Assembly: GCF_001854605.1 (NCBI RefSeq)
Contig: NZ_MKJU01000025.1
Location: forward strand, 248,378 to 312,377
From: Pseudoalteromonas amylolytica
GTDB lineage: Bacteria > Pseudomonadota > Gammaproteobacteria > Enterobacterales > Alteromonadaceae
Direction: 5' to 3'
Length of the DNA stretch: 64,000 nt
The translations under genes were made by a program, and so were the position numbers. Numbering within the stretch: the first letter of the stretch is position 1; every line of letters begins with the position of its first letter. The notes under the pieces are model-generated. The model saw only the letters and a list, made by a program, of their open reading frames with translations, searched no databases and had not been told where the DNA came from. Shown here piece after piece: positions 46,008-54,349 of this stretch.

Positions 46008-46376
46008 ATGCTTTACTTTTCTGAATTTTGTTTCGATACGCAGCATCAGGTTTTGTATCAAAAAGGGAGTGTGGTTAGCCTGAATATCAATCAGGTGAGA
46101 CTGTTGTCGTTATTTTTAGAAAACCCCACAAAGCTATTAAGCAAAGAGGATATTCTATCGCATGTTTGGCCGCGAAAGGTGCTATCTGATCAGGCGTTGT
46201 TTCAAACCATCGGTCAATTGAGTGCGGTACTTGGTGATGACGCTATCAAAACTTTTCCAAAACGACGCTATCTGTGGCAATTAGCGGCCAGTGACGTACC
46301 GCCTAGCTGCCAACAGCTCTATGGTATAACAGTCGTTATAGGCTGCGTTGTATCGTTTTGTATGGGGAAGATATGA
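46008..46376 (+). CDS. Truncated ToxR/CadC-type winged-helix regulator
   Basis: From the ATG at 46008 the protein has 122 residues: an OmpR/ToxR-type winged helix (about 1-98, with LNINQVRLLSLFLENP, LSKEDILSHVWP and LFQTIGQLSAVLGD) followed at once by a hydrophobic helix (YGITVVIGCVVSFCMG) and a stop. Usual ToxR/CadC proteins continue with a periplasmic sensor, which is absent here. The frame is open to an ATG at 45879, but those 43 residues match nothing and neither start has a clear ribosome binding site. It could be a membrane-tethered regulator that relies on a partner, or a degraded gene. Confidence 0.65.
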   Translation: MLYFSEFCFDTQHQVLYQKGSVVSLNINQVRLLSLFLENPTKLLSKEDILSHVWPRKVLSDQALFQTIGQLSAVLGDDAIKTFPKRRYLWQLAASDVPPSCQQLYGITVVIGCVVSFCMGKI

Positions 46377-46721
46377 AAATAGTTGCGAATCGGCATGCGT
46401 TTTCAAGCTGGGTAATCGCACAGCTTTAATAACTCATTTTAACATTACACAATATAAATAAAATCGCACTGATCATGGCGCTTTAAATAGGCGACGTTTT
46501 CTACACAGACTTTATTGATAAAGGGTGGGCCACTTAAAGTTTGGGTAATTCACCTTGCTGTTTTTAATAACAAGAACACAATTGAAACGATTTCATGTTT
46601 TAAATATGTAAATTTTTTGTGTTTTGTGTCATATTTAGAACCAAGCATGAGGGCTTGGTACGTTTGGCCTTCGTTGATAGTTGCGATTATTTTATTAAAT
46701 TTATTAACACGGAATGATCAT

Positions 46722-47630
46722 ATGATATACGCAGAGCACATCGATACATTGAAGTATGAGCCTATCGTAGTGCGCGCTTTGAGCGCATCCAAAAGGTGGC
46801 TGATGCTAGGTGCGACTGTTGCATTGTTTGGTTGTGGTATGAGTCAGACTCATCAGGGAAAAGAGTTGGCCATTGCTTATCAAAACAATTCGTCAATCCA
46901 GCCTGCTGAAGGCAAAGACGTGGTAATTAATTACCAAGTGATGGTAAGCGTTCGCCCAGAAGATAATAAGTTGATCAACGGTATGGGTATTCCGTTGAAC
47001 CCTGAGCTAATTGTTACTGCCGACCATGTTGTTGATGGGCTAGAGGTGGGAGACTTAGCTTATGTGCAACTTGGTCGTTTAGGTAAGCTTTCCCAACCTA
47101 TGGCAGCCGAGGTGGTACTACGCTCACCACAGACCGACTTAGCTTATTTAAAGCTTGTAGAGAGTCGTTTTGAGCCAGCAGTAGTACCAAAATGGTGTGA
47201 AGATGAACAGTTTGGTTCACGAGTTGCAATGAGCAAGTTAACACCAGATTCAAGGGTAACAACGGCATCAGGTACGGTTTCGGGGATCACTAAAAGACCT
47301 TTGATGACAGAAAGTTTTAACGCCGAAGCCAGTAAGGAGGGGTTCCCGCCTAACAACATGCACAGTGAGCCTGTCAGTTGGATACTATTGCATCAGGCGA
47401 TGAGCGGCGGCTTTTCTGGTGGCGCCATATATGATGTAAACAATCAGTGTGTGGTGGCTGTTTCTTCGTTGATTGCCAGTTTTAATGATTTGGCGGAACC
47501 TGATCTATATGGCTCAGTTTATGAAGCAATCAAAACAAAGTATTGGGCAGATAGCAGTAAAGTGATTGCTTTTGGTGTTCCCATGCAAACGGTTATGAAG
47601 CTTGCTAATACTGTTACAGCCAAGCTGTAA
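46722..47630 (+). CDS. Trypsin-like serine protease domain lipoprotein
   Basis: The 302-residue protein has a lipoprotein-like signal ending LFGC (about 35-38) and a chymotrypsin/trypsin-like domain. The catalytic triad is recognisable: His in VTADHVVDG (about 105), Asp in SPQTDLAYLKL (about 143) and Ser in SGGFSGGAIYD (about 229). I start at the ATG at 46722 with GGAA upstream. The frame is open to 46515 and contains another possible start at 46647 that would add a membrane helix, so an inner-membrane anchor is the alternative. No PDZ domain is present. A long hairpin follows the stop. The substrate is unknown. Confidence 0.7.
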   Translation: MIYAEHIDTLKYEPIVVRALSASKRWLMLGATVALFGCGMSQTHQGKELAIAYQNNSSIQPAEGKDVVINYQVMVSVRPEDNKLINGMGIPLNPELIVTADHVVDGLEVGDLAYVQLGRLGKLSQPMAAEVVLRSPQTDLAYLKLVESRFEPAVVPKWCEDEQFGSRVAMSKLTPDSRVTTASGTVSGITKRPLMTESFNAEASKEGFPPNNMHSEPVSWILLHQAMSGGFSGGAIYDVNNQCVVAVSSLIASFNDLAEPDLYGSVYEAIKTKYWADSSKVIAFGVPMQTVMKLANTVTAKL

Positions 47631-47650
47631 AGCCTGCACTTAAAACCAAG

Positions 47651-47679
47651 CACTGAGCCACTGAATAAGTGGCTCAGTG
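47651..47679. terminator. 12-bp hairpin after the protease gene
   Basis: CACTGAGCCACT and AGTGGCTCAGTG form a perfect stem with loop GAATA. No U-run follows in the plus direction, but in the minus direction CTTGGTTTTAAG follows, so it also suits the end of the decayed minus-strand gene. Confidence 0.55.
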
Positions 47680-47686
47680 AAGTACT

Positions 47687-47979
47687 CTAATCAGTCTTAC
47701 TACCAAACCACCAGCGGTTGTCGCCGTCTAGCCAAGTATTGACGGACGCTGCTTTTGTGACATTGTACTTATTTTACAGAGCAAACTCGCCGACATAGAA
47801 TGGCGATGTGAACACCGTTCCTAACACATACTCAGCAAACACAAATGGATATCCTTGTTGGTTGCTCAACAGTAGCGGTTTGCTTATGTGTTGTTTTTCG
47901 CACTTACACAGTATGAAAGGCGCTGTGCTAGAAATCGCGCTACACAGGATTACAGTTAATGATACTAGTGCTTAATCAT
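47687..47979 (-). pseudogene. Decayed gene for a small exported protein
   Basis: Read on the minus strand, one frame gives a signal-peptide-like start (LVSLTVILCSAISSTAP), about 45 protein-like residues ending YVGEFAL, an in-frame TAA, and then NKYNVTKAASVNTWLDG, DNRWWFGSKTD and a TAG stop. The continuation across the TAA looks like genuine protein, so the stop is probably a mutation. No ATG is in frame. The nearest, at 47979, needs a one-base shift. I do not know the parent family. This region fills most of the 430-bp gap before the aminopeptidase gene. Confidence 0.45.
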
Positions 47980-48059
47980 CGGTAGGCATATCTCATTAAA
48001 AGTGCTGTAATAGTTGCTAATTATAACTAAAACAATATGTTATTCAGGGAAGGTGTACG

Positions 48060-50573
48060 TTGATTTATAGTCGTTTTTTATTTGTAGTTTTGTCTTCATT
48101 GGTGATGTATGCCGCGCATGCCAGCGCCTATCGTTTGCCAGAAAATATTTCTTTAGAGCGACAAAGTGTGGCGTTGATTCTCTCACCCGAACAAAGTGAG
48201 TTTAGTGGTCATACTCGACTGTATTTAGCCGTAGCGCAAAGCAGCGATACCGTTGCTTATCATGCTCGCGACTTGGATATAAAATCGGTCGAGCTGACGC
48301 ACAATGGAAAAACAATGGCGTTACCCATTATGCAGCCCAATGAATTCGATATTGTGACCCACCGCTTGGCGCAACCCATTGTGGGGCAGGCTAAGCTGTC
48401 TATTCATTATTCAGGCAAAATCACACACAAAACTATGGGCCTCTTTGTGGCGGGTCAACAAAGTGGCTCGCCCTATATTTTTTCTCAGTTTCAAGAGATG
48501 GAAGCGCGCACCGTATTCCCAGGTTTTGATGCGCCCGATAAGAAGACCCGCTTTGAGTTTAGCGTTAATATTCCCAAGCAATATGACGCAAAACATAACA
48601 CACCGGTGATCTCTAGCGAGATCAAAGGGCAGCGAAAGCTTATCCGTTTTGCGCCAAGCCATAAAATTTATTCAGATGTGCTGGCGTTAGCGGTGGGAGA
48701 GTTTCATTCGGTGGCGTTAAAGGGCACTGCGCTTAACTCCTTTGTACATGCACCGAAATCAATTGCACTTAATTTGCCCGAAGATATGAACGAGTTGGTC
48801 AGCAGCACAGTGCAGTTTATGGAAGATTACTTACAATACCCATTTCCTTACAGCAAGCTGGACTTTTTCGTCGCGCCAATCGATGGCCTAGCCGCAATGG
48901 AAAACGTTGGTTTAATTGCGCTGAACAGTCATCAGATCCCGGCTCAAGACGCGGATGGTTTTGCAATGTGTCGGTTCAGAAAGCTGATTGCCCATGAAGT
49001 CGCTCATATGTGGTTTGGTAACGATATCACCATGAGTTGGTATAACGACTATTGGATGAATGAGTCATTTGCCGAGTTCTTTGCCGCCAAAGTTGTACAG
49101 GCGCGTTATCCAAAGAGCGCGGGTTGTACGTTTAATCCTCAGTCTGCTTCATTTGCTGATGACACACATTCAGCCAGAGCGCTGCGCAGTGGCGTGAAGT
49201 ACCGTGGAGACAATGAAGCCATAGGCCAGCTGGCTTATCACAAAGGCCGTTCGGTATTAGAAATGGCAGAGCTGGCGTTGGGTAATGAGGTATTTAAAAC
49301 TCAGATGCGTGCTTATGTAAAAGGCGTTGCAGGTGGCAATACCAGCGCCCCCGCATTTACGCAATATTTTGCCAAAACCCCGTGGTTTGCAGCCTTTATC
49401 AATTCATTTATCACGCAGTCTAACTATCCGTTACTGACGCTGAGTAAACAAAATGGGCAGGTGTATATTCAACAAACTAGTTTTGACAGCAGCCAAGAGA
49501 AACTTTGGACCATTCCACTGAGCGTGAAAATTTGGGATGGCAAAGTGCTTAAAACGCAACAAGTGGTGCTCGATAAACCACGCATGGCCATCAATAATGT
49601 GCCCGCCACCGCGCAGCTATTTTTAGATAGCAACGGGGTTGGGTATTTTAGATATTTAGACAATCTAGATAATGGCGGCTTTGTTGTTGAGCAGCTCACC
49701 CGCGCAGAGCGAGCCTCATATGTAGACAACCAAGAAGCGCTGGCAAGGGCTGCCAAGATTGACTTTATGAGCTATGTTGATTCGCTTATTCATCTTATCA
49801 ATACCTTGCCACGCGGTGCAGTTGAGGTGAGCAATGCGCTTTCAACCTTGCAGGATACTTTTGTGACCTTAATACCTGAGTCACTAAGCGATGAATATGC
49901 CCACTATTTGACGAGCCAGCTGCCAAAAATTGATAATTGGCAATCAGTGCTTGCCAATCAAAACGGTGATTTATGGCTTGAATTATATGGTGTGAACCTA
50001 CGTGCAAACAGCGCCATTTTGGCGGCTCAAAAAGCATATAAAAATGCTTCTTTGAGTGAGCTGACACACCGCACTGCGGTATTGCGTGTAATGGTTGCCA
50101 ATGCCGATGAACAAGCATACCAAACATTGTTGAGCCAATTTTCACAAAGCGAAAGACAAGTGAAAGAAGACTTGCTCGACACCTTAGGCTATGGCAATAC
50201 CATAAGCCAAATTAAAGCCTTTTATGATTTACTGCTGAGCGATGCAAGTTATGGCCATGACCTTGATTATCGCTTTCAGTATCCAGCATTTACACCTAAG
50301 CACCGCGCTTATGCAGGGGAATATATTCGCAGCCACAAAGACGCCATCAGTAAGCGTATTGCCGATGATAAGTTGCAGTGGTTTCCTTACAACTTTATCA
50401 CCGCTTGCTCAGCCAAAGAGGCGGCACTGGTAAAAAATACCTTTGCAGATTGGCAAGATGTGCAAGGCTTAGACGCTAAGCTCAACATCGTACTTGAGGT
50501 GATCAACGAGTGTGATAATAACGCCAAACGTAACTTGCAAAGTGTTAAAAAGCGACTGGCTAGTATGCGCTAA
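48060..50573 (+). CDS. M1-family metallo-aminopeptidase
   Basis: This 837-residue exported enzyme has a TTG start behind AGGGAAGG and a signal peptide (about 1-22, cleavage near ASA). The M1 hallmarks are present: the GAMEN-like GLAAMENVG (about 277-285) that binds the substrate amino end, zinc motif HEVAHMW (about 312-318) and the third ligand glutamate in MNESFAEFF (about 333). The C-terminal half is helical, as in ERAP-type members. It would trim N-terminal residues from peptides in the periplasm or outside the cell. It is monocistronic between a decayed gene and pirin. Confidence 0.93.
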   Translation: MIYSRFLFVVLSSLVMYAAHASAYRLPENISLERQSVALILSPEQSEFSGHTRLYLAVAQSSDTVAYHARDLDIKSVELTHNGKTMALPIMQPNEFDIVTHRLAQPIVGQAKLSIHYSGKITHKTMGLFVAGQQSGSPYIFSQFQEMEARTVFPGFDAPDKKTRFEFSVNIPKQYDAKHNTPVISSEIKGQRKLIRFAPSHKIYSDVLALAVGEFHSVALKGTALNSFVHAPKSIALNLPEDMNELVSSTVQFMEDYLQYPFPYSKLDFFVAPIDGLAAMENVGLIALNSHQIPAQDADGFAMCRFRKLIAHEVAHMWFGNDITMSWYNDYWMNESFAEFFAAKVVQARYPKSAGCTFNPQSASFADDTHSARALRSGVKYRGDNEAIGQLAYHKGRSVLEMAELALGNEVFKTQMRAYVKGVAGGNTSAPAFTQYFAKTPWFAAFINSFITQSNYPLLTLSKQNGQVYIQQTSFDSSQEKLWTIPLSVKIWDGKVLKTQQVVLDKPRMAINNVPATAQLFLDSNGVGYFRYLDNLDNGGFVVEQLTRAERASYVDNQEALARAAKIDFMSYVDSLIHLINTLPRGAVEVSNALSTLQDTFVTLIPESLSDEYAHYLTSQLPKIDNWQSVLANQNGDLWLELYGVNLRANSAILAAQKAYKNASLSELTHRTAVLRVMVANADEQAYQTLLSQFSQSERQVKEDLLDTLGYGNTISQIKAFYDLLLSDASYGHDLDYRFQYPAFTPKHRAYAGEYIRSHKDAISKRIADDKLQWFPYNFITACSAKEAALVKNTFADWQDVQGLDAKLNIVLEVINECDNNAKRNLQSVKKRLASMR

Positions 50574-50748
50574 CTCAGCGTGTCACTCAATACTTCCCAA
50601 TGTTGGGTGCGCGCTTTTCAAACCATATTCCTGACTATCGTAATCTAAACACCCGCTATACTAGGCTTACAAGTGACGCAAGTTAGCGATTTCTATGAGG
50701 GGCAAGTTGTACTTGTGCCTCATTTTCAAAGCTTAAAGGACACCCGCA

Positions 50749-51666
50749 ATGAGTAACCTATCAAAATCTTTAGAGCATGAATGCACGGTGGCATCTGGTT
50801 GCAGCGCATTGAAGTTGGTTTTAACACCCAAAGATAAGGATTTGGGTGGGTTTAAAGTGCGGCGAACCCTGCCTGTGAGAGCGTGCCGCAGCGTGGGGCC
50901 GTGGGTGTTTTTCGATCATATGGGTCCGGCGCATTTTGACGCGGGGCAGGGCATTGATGTAAGACCCCATCCGCACATTGGTTTGGCGACCGTCACCTAC
51001 CTTTTTGAAGGGGAAATGCTACATCGCGACTCGTTAGGCAGCGAGCAAACCATCGTGCCTGGCGATATTAACTTGATGGTAGCAGGGCGCGGCATTGTGC
51101 ACTCAGAGCGCCAACGAGAGGAGATAAAAACAGCCCCGCAAGATATCCATGGTTTGCAACTGTGGTTGGCATTGCCAACGCAAGACGAGATGTGTGACCC
51201 CGCGTTTTACCATTACGCCAGCGGTGATACTCCAAGCGTAACGGTAAACGGTGTGCCCGTTCGGGTATTAATTGGCACAGCGTACGGCGTGGCCTCGCCC
51301 GTTAAAACCTTTTCAGAAACCTTATATATAGAAGCGCGAATGCAAGCGGGGCAGACGTTAGAACTACCGACAACCGATGAGCTGGCGCTCTATGTGGTAA
51401 CGGGGCGTTTAAGCGTATTAGACACAGTGCTTGAGCAACACAACATGGGCATCTTTGCAAACGGCAGTGGCATTAGCGTTAAAGCCGAAGCCGACACCAC
51501 GCTTGCCCTTATCGGCGGTGCCTCCGTTGGCAAGCGCTACATGGATTGGAACTTTGTTGCCAGCGATAAATCCCTGATTGAAAAAGCCAAACAAGATTGG
51601 AAAGCAGGCCAGTTTCCCAAAGTCCCCAATGATGAGGTTGAATTTATTCCCTTGCCCGAGTGGTGA
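50749..51666 (+). CDS. Pirin family protein
   Basis: A 305-residue bicupin of the pirin family. The N-terminal cupin has RSVGPWVFFDHMGP and the metal ligands in RPHPHIGLATVTYLF (His at about 79 and 81) and MLHRDSLG with VHSER. Bacterial pirins bind iron or similar metals and some have quercetin dioxygenase activity; the physiological role here is unknown. AAAGGA precedes the ATG. It is convergent with the tmRNA gene, sharing a bidirectional terminator. Confidence 0.92.
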   Translation: MSNLSKSLEHECTVASGCSALKLVLTPKDKDLGGFKVRRTLPVRACRSVGPWVFFDHMGPAHFDAGQGIDVRPHPHIGLATVTYLFEGEMLHRDSLGSEQTIVPGDINLMVAGRGIVHSERQREEIKTAPQDIHGLQLWLALPTQDEMCDPAFYHYASGDTPSVTVNGVPVRVLIGTAYGVASPVKTFSETLYIEARMQAGQTLELPTTDELALYVVTGRLSVLDTVLEQHNMGIFANGSGISVKAEADTTLALIGGASVGKRYMDWNFVASDKSLIEKAKQDWKAGQFPKVPNDEVEFIPLPEW

Positions 51667-51703
51667 TTGGGTTGAACATTGCAATAAAACTTTAGAACAA
51701 ACA

Positions 51704-51739
51704 AAAAACCCATCAAAACAAACGCTTTGATGGGTTTTT
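51704..51739. terminator. Bidirectional terminator between pirin gene and tmRNA
   Basis: AAAAACCCATCAAA pairs with TTTGATGGGTTTTT (14 bp, 8-nt loop), giving U-tracts in both directions. It would end both the plus-strand pirin transcript and the minus-strand tmRNA. Confidence 0.88.
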
Positions 51740-51750
51740 ATTTCGCTATT

Positions 51751-52107
51751 TGGTGGAGCTGGGGGGATTTGAACCCCCGTCCGGAAAGCGTCGACCTTCG
51801 GTCCTACATGTTTAGTATCGTCTATTGGTTAACCTTTAAATCTCGGACGAACACGATAAGTAAAGGCGAGGCCGCTTAGTTTTAGCCCTTCAACCCCGGC
51901 CAGGGTTTCCGTAGCGATCTTGTGTAGGGTGACACTCCAGAACCAGAACCACAAGCATTTCTTGGAGGAGTGCTAGCGGGCTATTATGCCGCTAGAGCGT
52001 AGTTATCGTCGTTTGCGATTACTTTAAATACGGCTTTTTTACGAGGCCAGCCGCACCTCGACATGCACCTTAGGCTTCATGAATCCCGTCGAATCCTAAT
52101 CAGCCCC
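51751..52107 (-). ncRNA. ssrA: Transfer-messenger RNA (ssrA)
   Basis: This 357-nt one-piece tmRNA has a 5' end GGGGCTGATTAGGATTCGAC, and the 3' end with the T arm and CCA is encoded in the DNA. The messenger part begins with the resume codon GCA and encodes the tag ANDDNYALAA followed by TAA, close to the E. coli tag ANDENYALAA. It rescues stalled ribosomes together with SmpB, whose gene lies about 11 kb away in this window. The promoter is visible upstream (TTGAGC, 18 bp, TATACT), about 28 bp before the mature 5' end, which fits processing by RNase P. Confidence 0.97.
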
Positions 52108-52135
52108 TGAATGTGTTATTCAGTGAAGTGGGGCC

Positions 52136-52165
52136 AGTATAGCCCAGCGGGGGGCAATAGCTCAA
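52136..52165 (-). promoter_or_regulatory. Promoter of ssrA
   Basis: On the minus strand, TTGAGC and TATACT are separated by 18 bp. The -10 box is followed by the GC-rich GGCCCC, typical of strongly growth-regulated stable-RNA promoters. A precursor leader of about 20 nt containing CTGAAT / ATTCAG precedes the mature end. Confidence 0.7.
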
Positions 52166-52355
52166 GGAACTTTTTCAGGTAACTTATTAAATAAGAATCG
52201 CTTGGGTGATTATTGTACAAAGCGCATTTACAATCGTTTATAATTTGTGTGCCAATGTAGCCATATATTACTTAACAATGTTGCATTGTTGTGCTCAAAT
52301 GGCTTAGTTACGTTGTCAATAACAAAATGGATTTGTTTTCGTAGGAATTAAGTCG

Positions 52356-53984
52356 ATGTCGTTGTTTCGTTATGATAAAGATATGGGAGCGTTGTATTTA
52401 CTCTCTCATCCATCAGAATCTGGTTTTCCAGCGAGTGCTTCTCAGCTGGTTGAATTGCTTGAGCAATCTGAATATGCCGATTTTGATATTGTCCACGCAA
52501 ACATCGGTAAACTGTTCACAAGCAAAGACTCAGACAACGAATCCCTCGTTATTGCCATGGCTATTGGCGCCGAAATCTCTATCCGTGTTGATGATAATAA
52601 TATGATTGCTGAGGCAACCATAGTTACCGCGCGTGGCGGCAACATGATTTCTATGGATGCAGCCGAGCAAGCGCTGAAAGATGCGGGTGTGAAACATGGT
52701 ATTAACAAAACCGTACTTGAGCAATTTTTAGCGCAACAATTAGAACTGCCAGCGGGCGAGGTGTATAAAACCATCGTAGCTCATGGTCGCCGCGCTAAAA
52801 ATGGCGATGATGCCAAATTTGTGCGCCTGTGTATGACAGCGCAGGACAGAGTGCTCAGCCCACAAGCCAAAGAGGGCGGTAAGGTCGATATGCGTGACCT
52901 TGGGGCCATCATCACCGTTAAGCCGGGTGCGCCATTGATGAAACGCATTCCGCCTACAAAAGGTGAAACTGGCTACACCGTATTTGGCGATGTACTTGAC
53001 CCAAAACCTGGCCGTGATTTTGAAATGCAGGTGCTTGAGGGCACTAAACTTGACGAAAATGACCCAAATATTCTGGTTGCCGACTCCAAAGGTGTGCCGG
53101 TAGCTGTGCCCCGCGGTATGCGGGTTGATGACGTTTTATGTTATCAAGACGTAGATGTCAGCACGGGCCATATTGAGTTTGATGGCAGTGTGATTGTCAG
53201 CGGCGACGTAAGAGATGGTATGCGCATCAAAGCCAGCGGTGATATTACTGTGATTGGTTTTGTGGAGTGTGCAGACATTGAAAGCGCTGGTGCGGTTACT
53301 ATCATTCAAGGGGCAATCGGCAGAAAGCGCGCCGATAATGACGAGTTTTCGTGTTCTATCAAATCAGCGCGGACGGTGTCTATCGGCTATGCCCAATATT
53401 GCCTTATTGAAACACAGCAAGATTTGTTTGTTGAACGTCAGGCGTTGCATTGCGATTTATCGGCAGGGCGTTTGATCCGTATCGGTAAGGGTGAAAACCC
53501 AAGAGGTAAGCTGATAGGGGGTAATGTACTCAATGCCCTGCGCCTTGAGACGGGGGAGCTGGGAGCACCATCTGGTACGCGTACTCGTATCGCCATTGCG
53601 CAAAATTGGTTTGAACTTAAAGAAAAGCAAAAAGAGTTTAGAACCTTTGAAAGGCGCTTAACCGAAAAGGTCTTGGAAGTGTCGAAAGCTAAAGCCAAGG
53701 CCACTAAGTCACCACAATCTAGTAAGCGTGACGAGTTTTTGAAAAAATTAGAAGCGAGCGAAAAGCAGCTCGATATGCATTACAAGCGCAATCAGCGTAA
53801 CATCAAAATTATCCAACAAAAGTTAGCGCGCCTACTGCATACCTGTCGCGTTAAGGTGAACGAGTTAATGCATCCCGGCATTGAAGTGGTCATTGCTAAA
53901 GACTCAAAACAGTTTACCCGTATCTATCCGCCGCACTCGGTGATGCTTGACGAAGGTAAGATCACTCAGCAGTTTAACCTGTAA
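52356..53984 (+). CDS. FapA/DUF342 family protein
   Basis: The 542-residue protein belongs to the FapA (DUF342) group, named for a polymer-forming beta-helix region (about 260-400, with FDGSVIVSGDVRDGMRIKASG split over 268-288). An N-terminal alpha/beta part precedes it (KGETGYTVFGD near 206) and a C-terminal coiled coil (about 418-510) follows. Relatives are linked to flagellar number or localisation in some Vibrio and Pseudomonas, but no flagellar gene is adjacent here. It has its own ribosome binding site and stands alone. Confidence 0.86.
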   Translation: MSLFRYDKDMGALYLLSHPSESGFPASASQLVELLEQSEYADFDIVHANIGKLFTSKDSDNESLVIAMAIGAEISIRVDDNNMIAEATIVTARGGNMISMDAAEQALKDAGVKHGINKTVLEQFLAQQLELPAGEVYKTIVAHGRRAKNGDDAKFVRLCMTAQDRVLSPQAKEGGKVDMRDLGAIITVKPGAPLMKRIPPTKGETGYTVFGDVLDPKPGRDFEMQVLEGTKLDENDPNILVADSKGVPVAVPRGMRVDDVLCYQDVDVSTGHIEFDGSVIVSGDVRDGMRIKASGDITVIGFVECADIESAGAVTIIQGAIGRKRADNDEFSCSIKSARTVSIGYAQYCLIETQQDLFVERQALHCDLSAGRLIRIGKGENPRGKLIGGNVLNALRLETGELGAPSGTRTRIAIAQNWFELKEKQKEFRTFERRLTEKVLEVSKAKAKATKSPQSSKRDEFLKKLEASEKQLDMHYKRNQRNIKIIQQKLARLLHTCRVKVNELMHPGIEVVIAKDSKQFTRIYPPHSVMLDEGKITQQFNL

Positions 53985-54164
53985 TAAGGTTAATGGCTTA
54001 CTCTCTTAAAAGTACATTCGTATTTACAGCCATATATCGGTAATTACTTACTAACCAAACCCCTAGAGTTTTGGCTCACTGTTAATCGCTTCATATTTTA
54101 CTCCATTTGGACTTAGGTCATTATTTGGTCATTTTGTATTTTTAGACTAAATTTATGAGTAAAG

Positions 54165-54182
54165 GTTGACACCGGTGTCAAC
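54165..54182. promoter_or_regulatory. Operator 1 of edd-eda-gap
   Basis: GTTGACACCGGTGTCAAC is a perfect 18-bp palindrome with the CG centre of LacI-family operators. It lies about 170 bp upstream of edd and shares its 14-bp core with a second copy. Confidence 0.75.
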
Positions 54183-54199
54183 GATGTGCGTTAATACGG

Positions 54200-54213
54200 T
54201 GACACCGGTGTCA
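54200..54213. promoter_or_regulatory. Operator 2 of edd-eda-gap
   Basis: TGACACCGGTGTCA is identical to the core of operator 1. The centres are 33 bp apart, close to three helical turns, so two dimers of one regulator could bind on the same face of the DNA. Confidence 0.75.
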
Positions 54214-54349
54214 GGTTGGGGTGAGAGACAGCCTGATAGCGTACCTTTGAACGGGTAAATCAAAATGTGCTCAGTGCAAAGATTGGAGTGGAGTCTTTAA
54301 TCGCGCTGAGCCTTTTTCCTCTAACCTATATAGAGAATGAGTCGAATAT

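Noticed and set aside
51751..52107. A tRNA gene, suggested by the T-arm-like sequence and CCA end
   Set aside because: The sequence is the 3' end of tmRNA: the matching 5' end and tag reading frame are present upstream.
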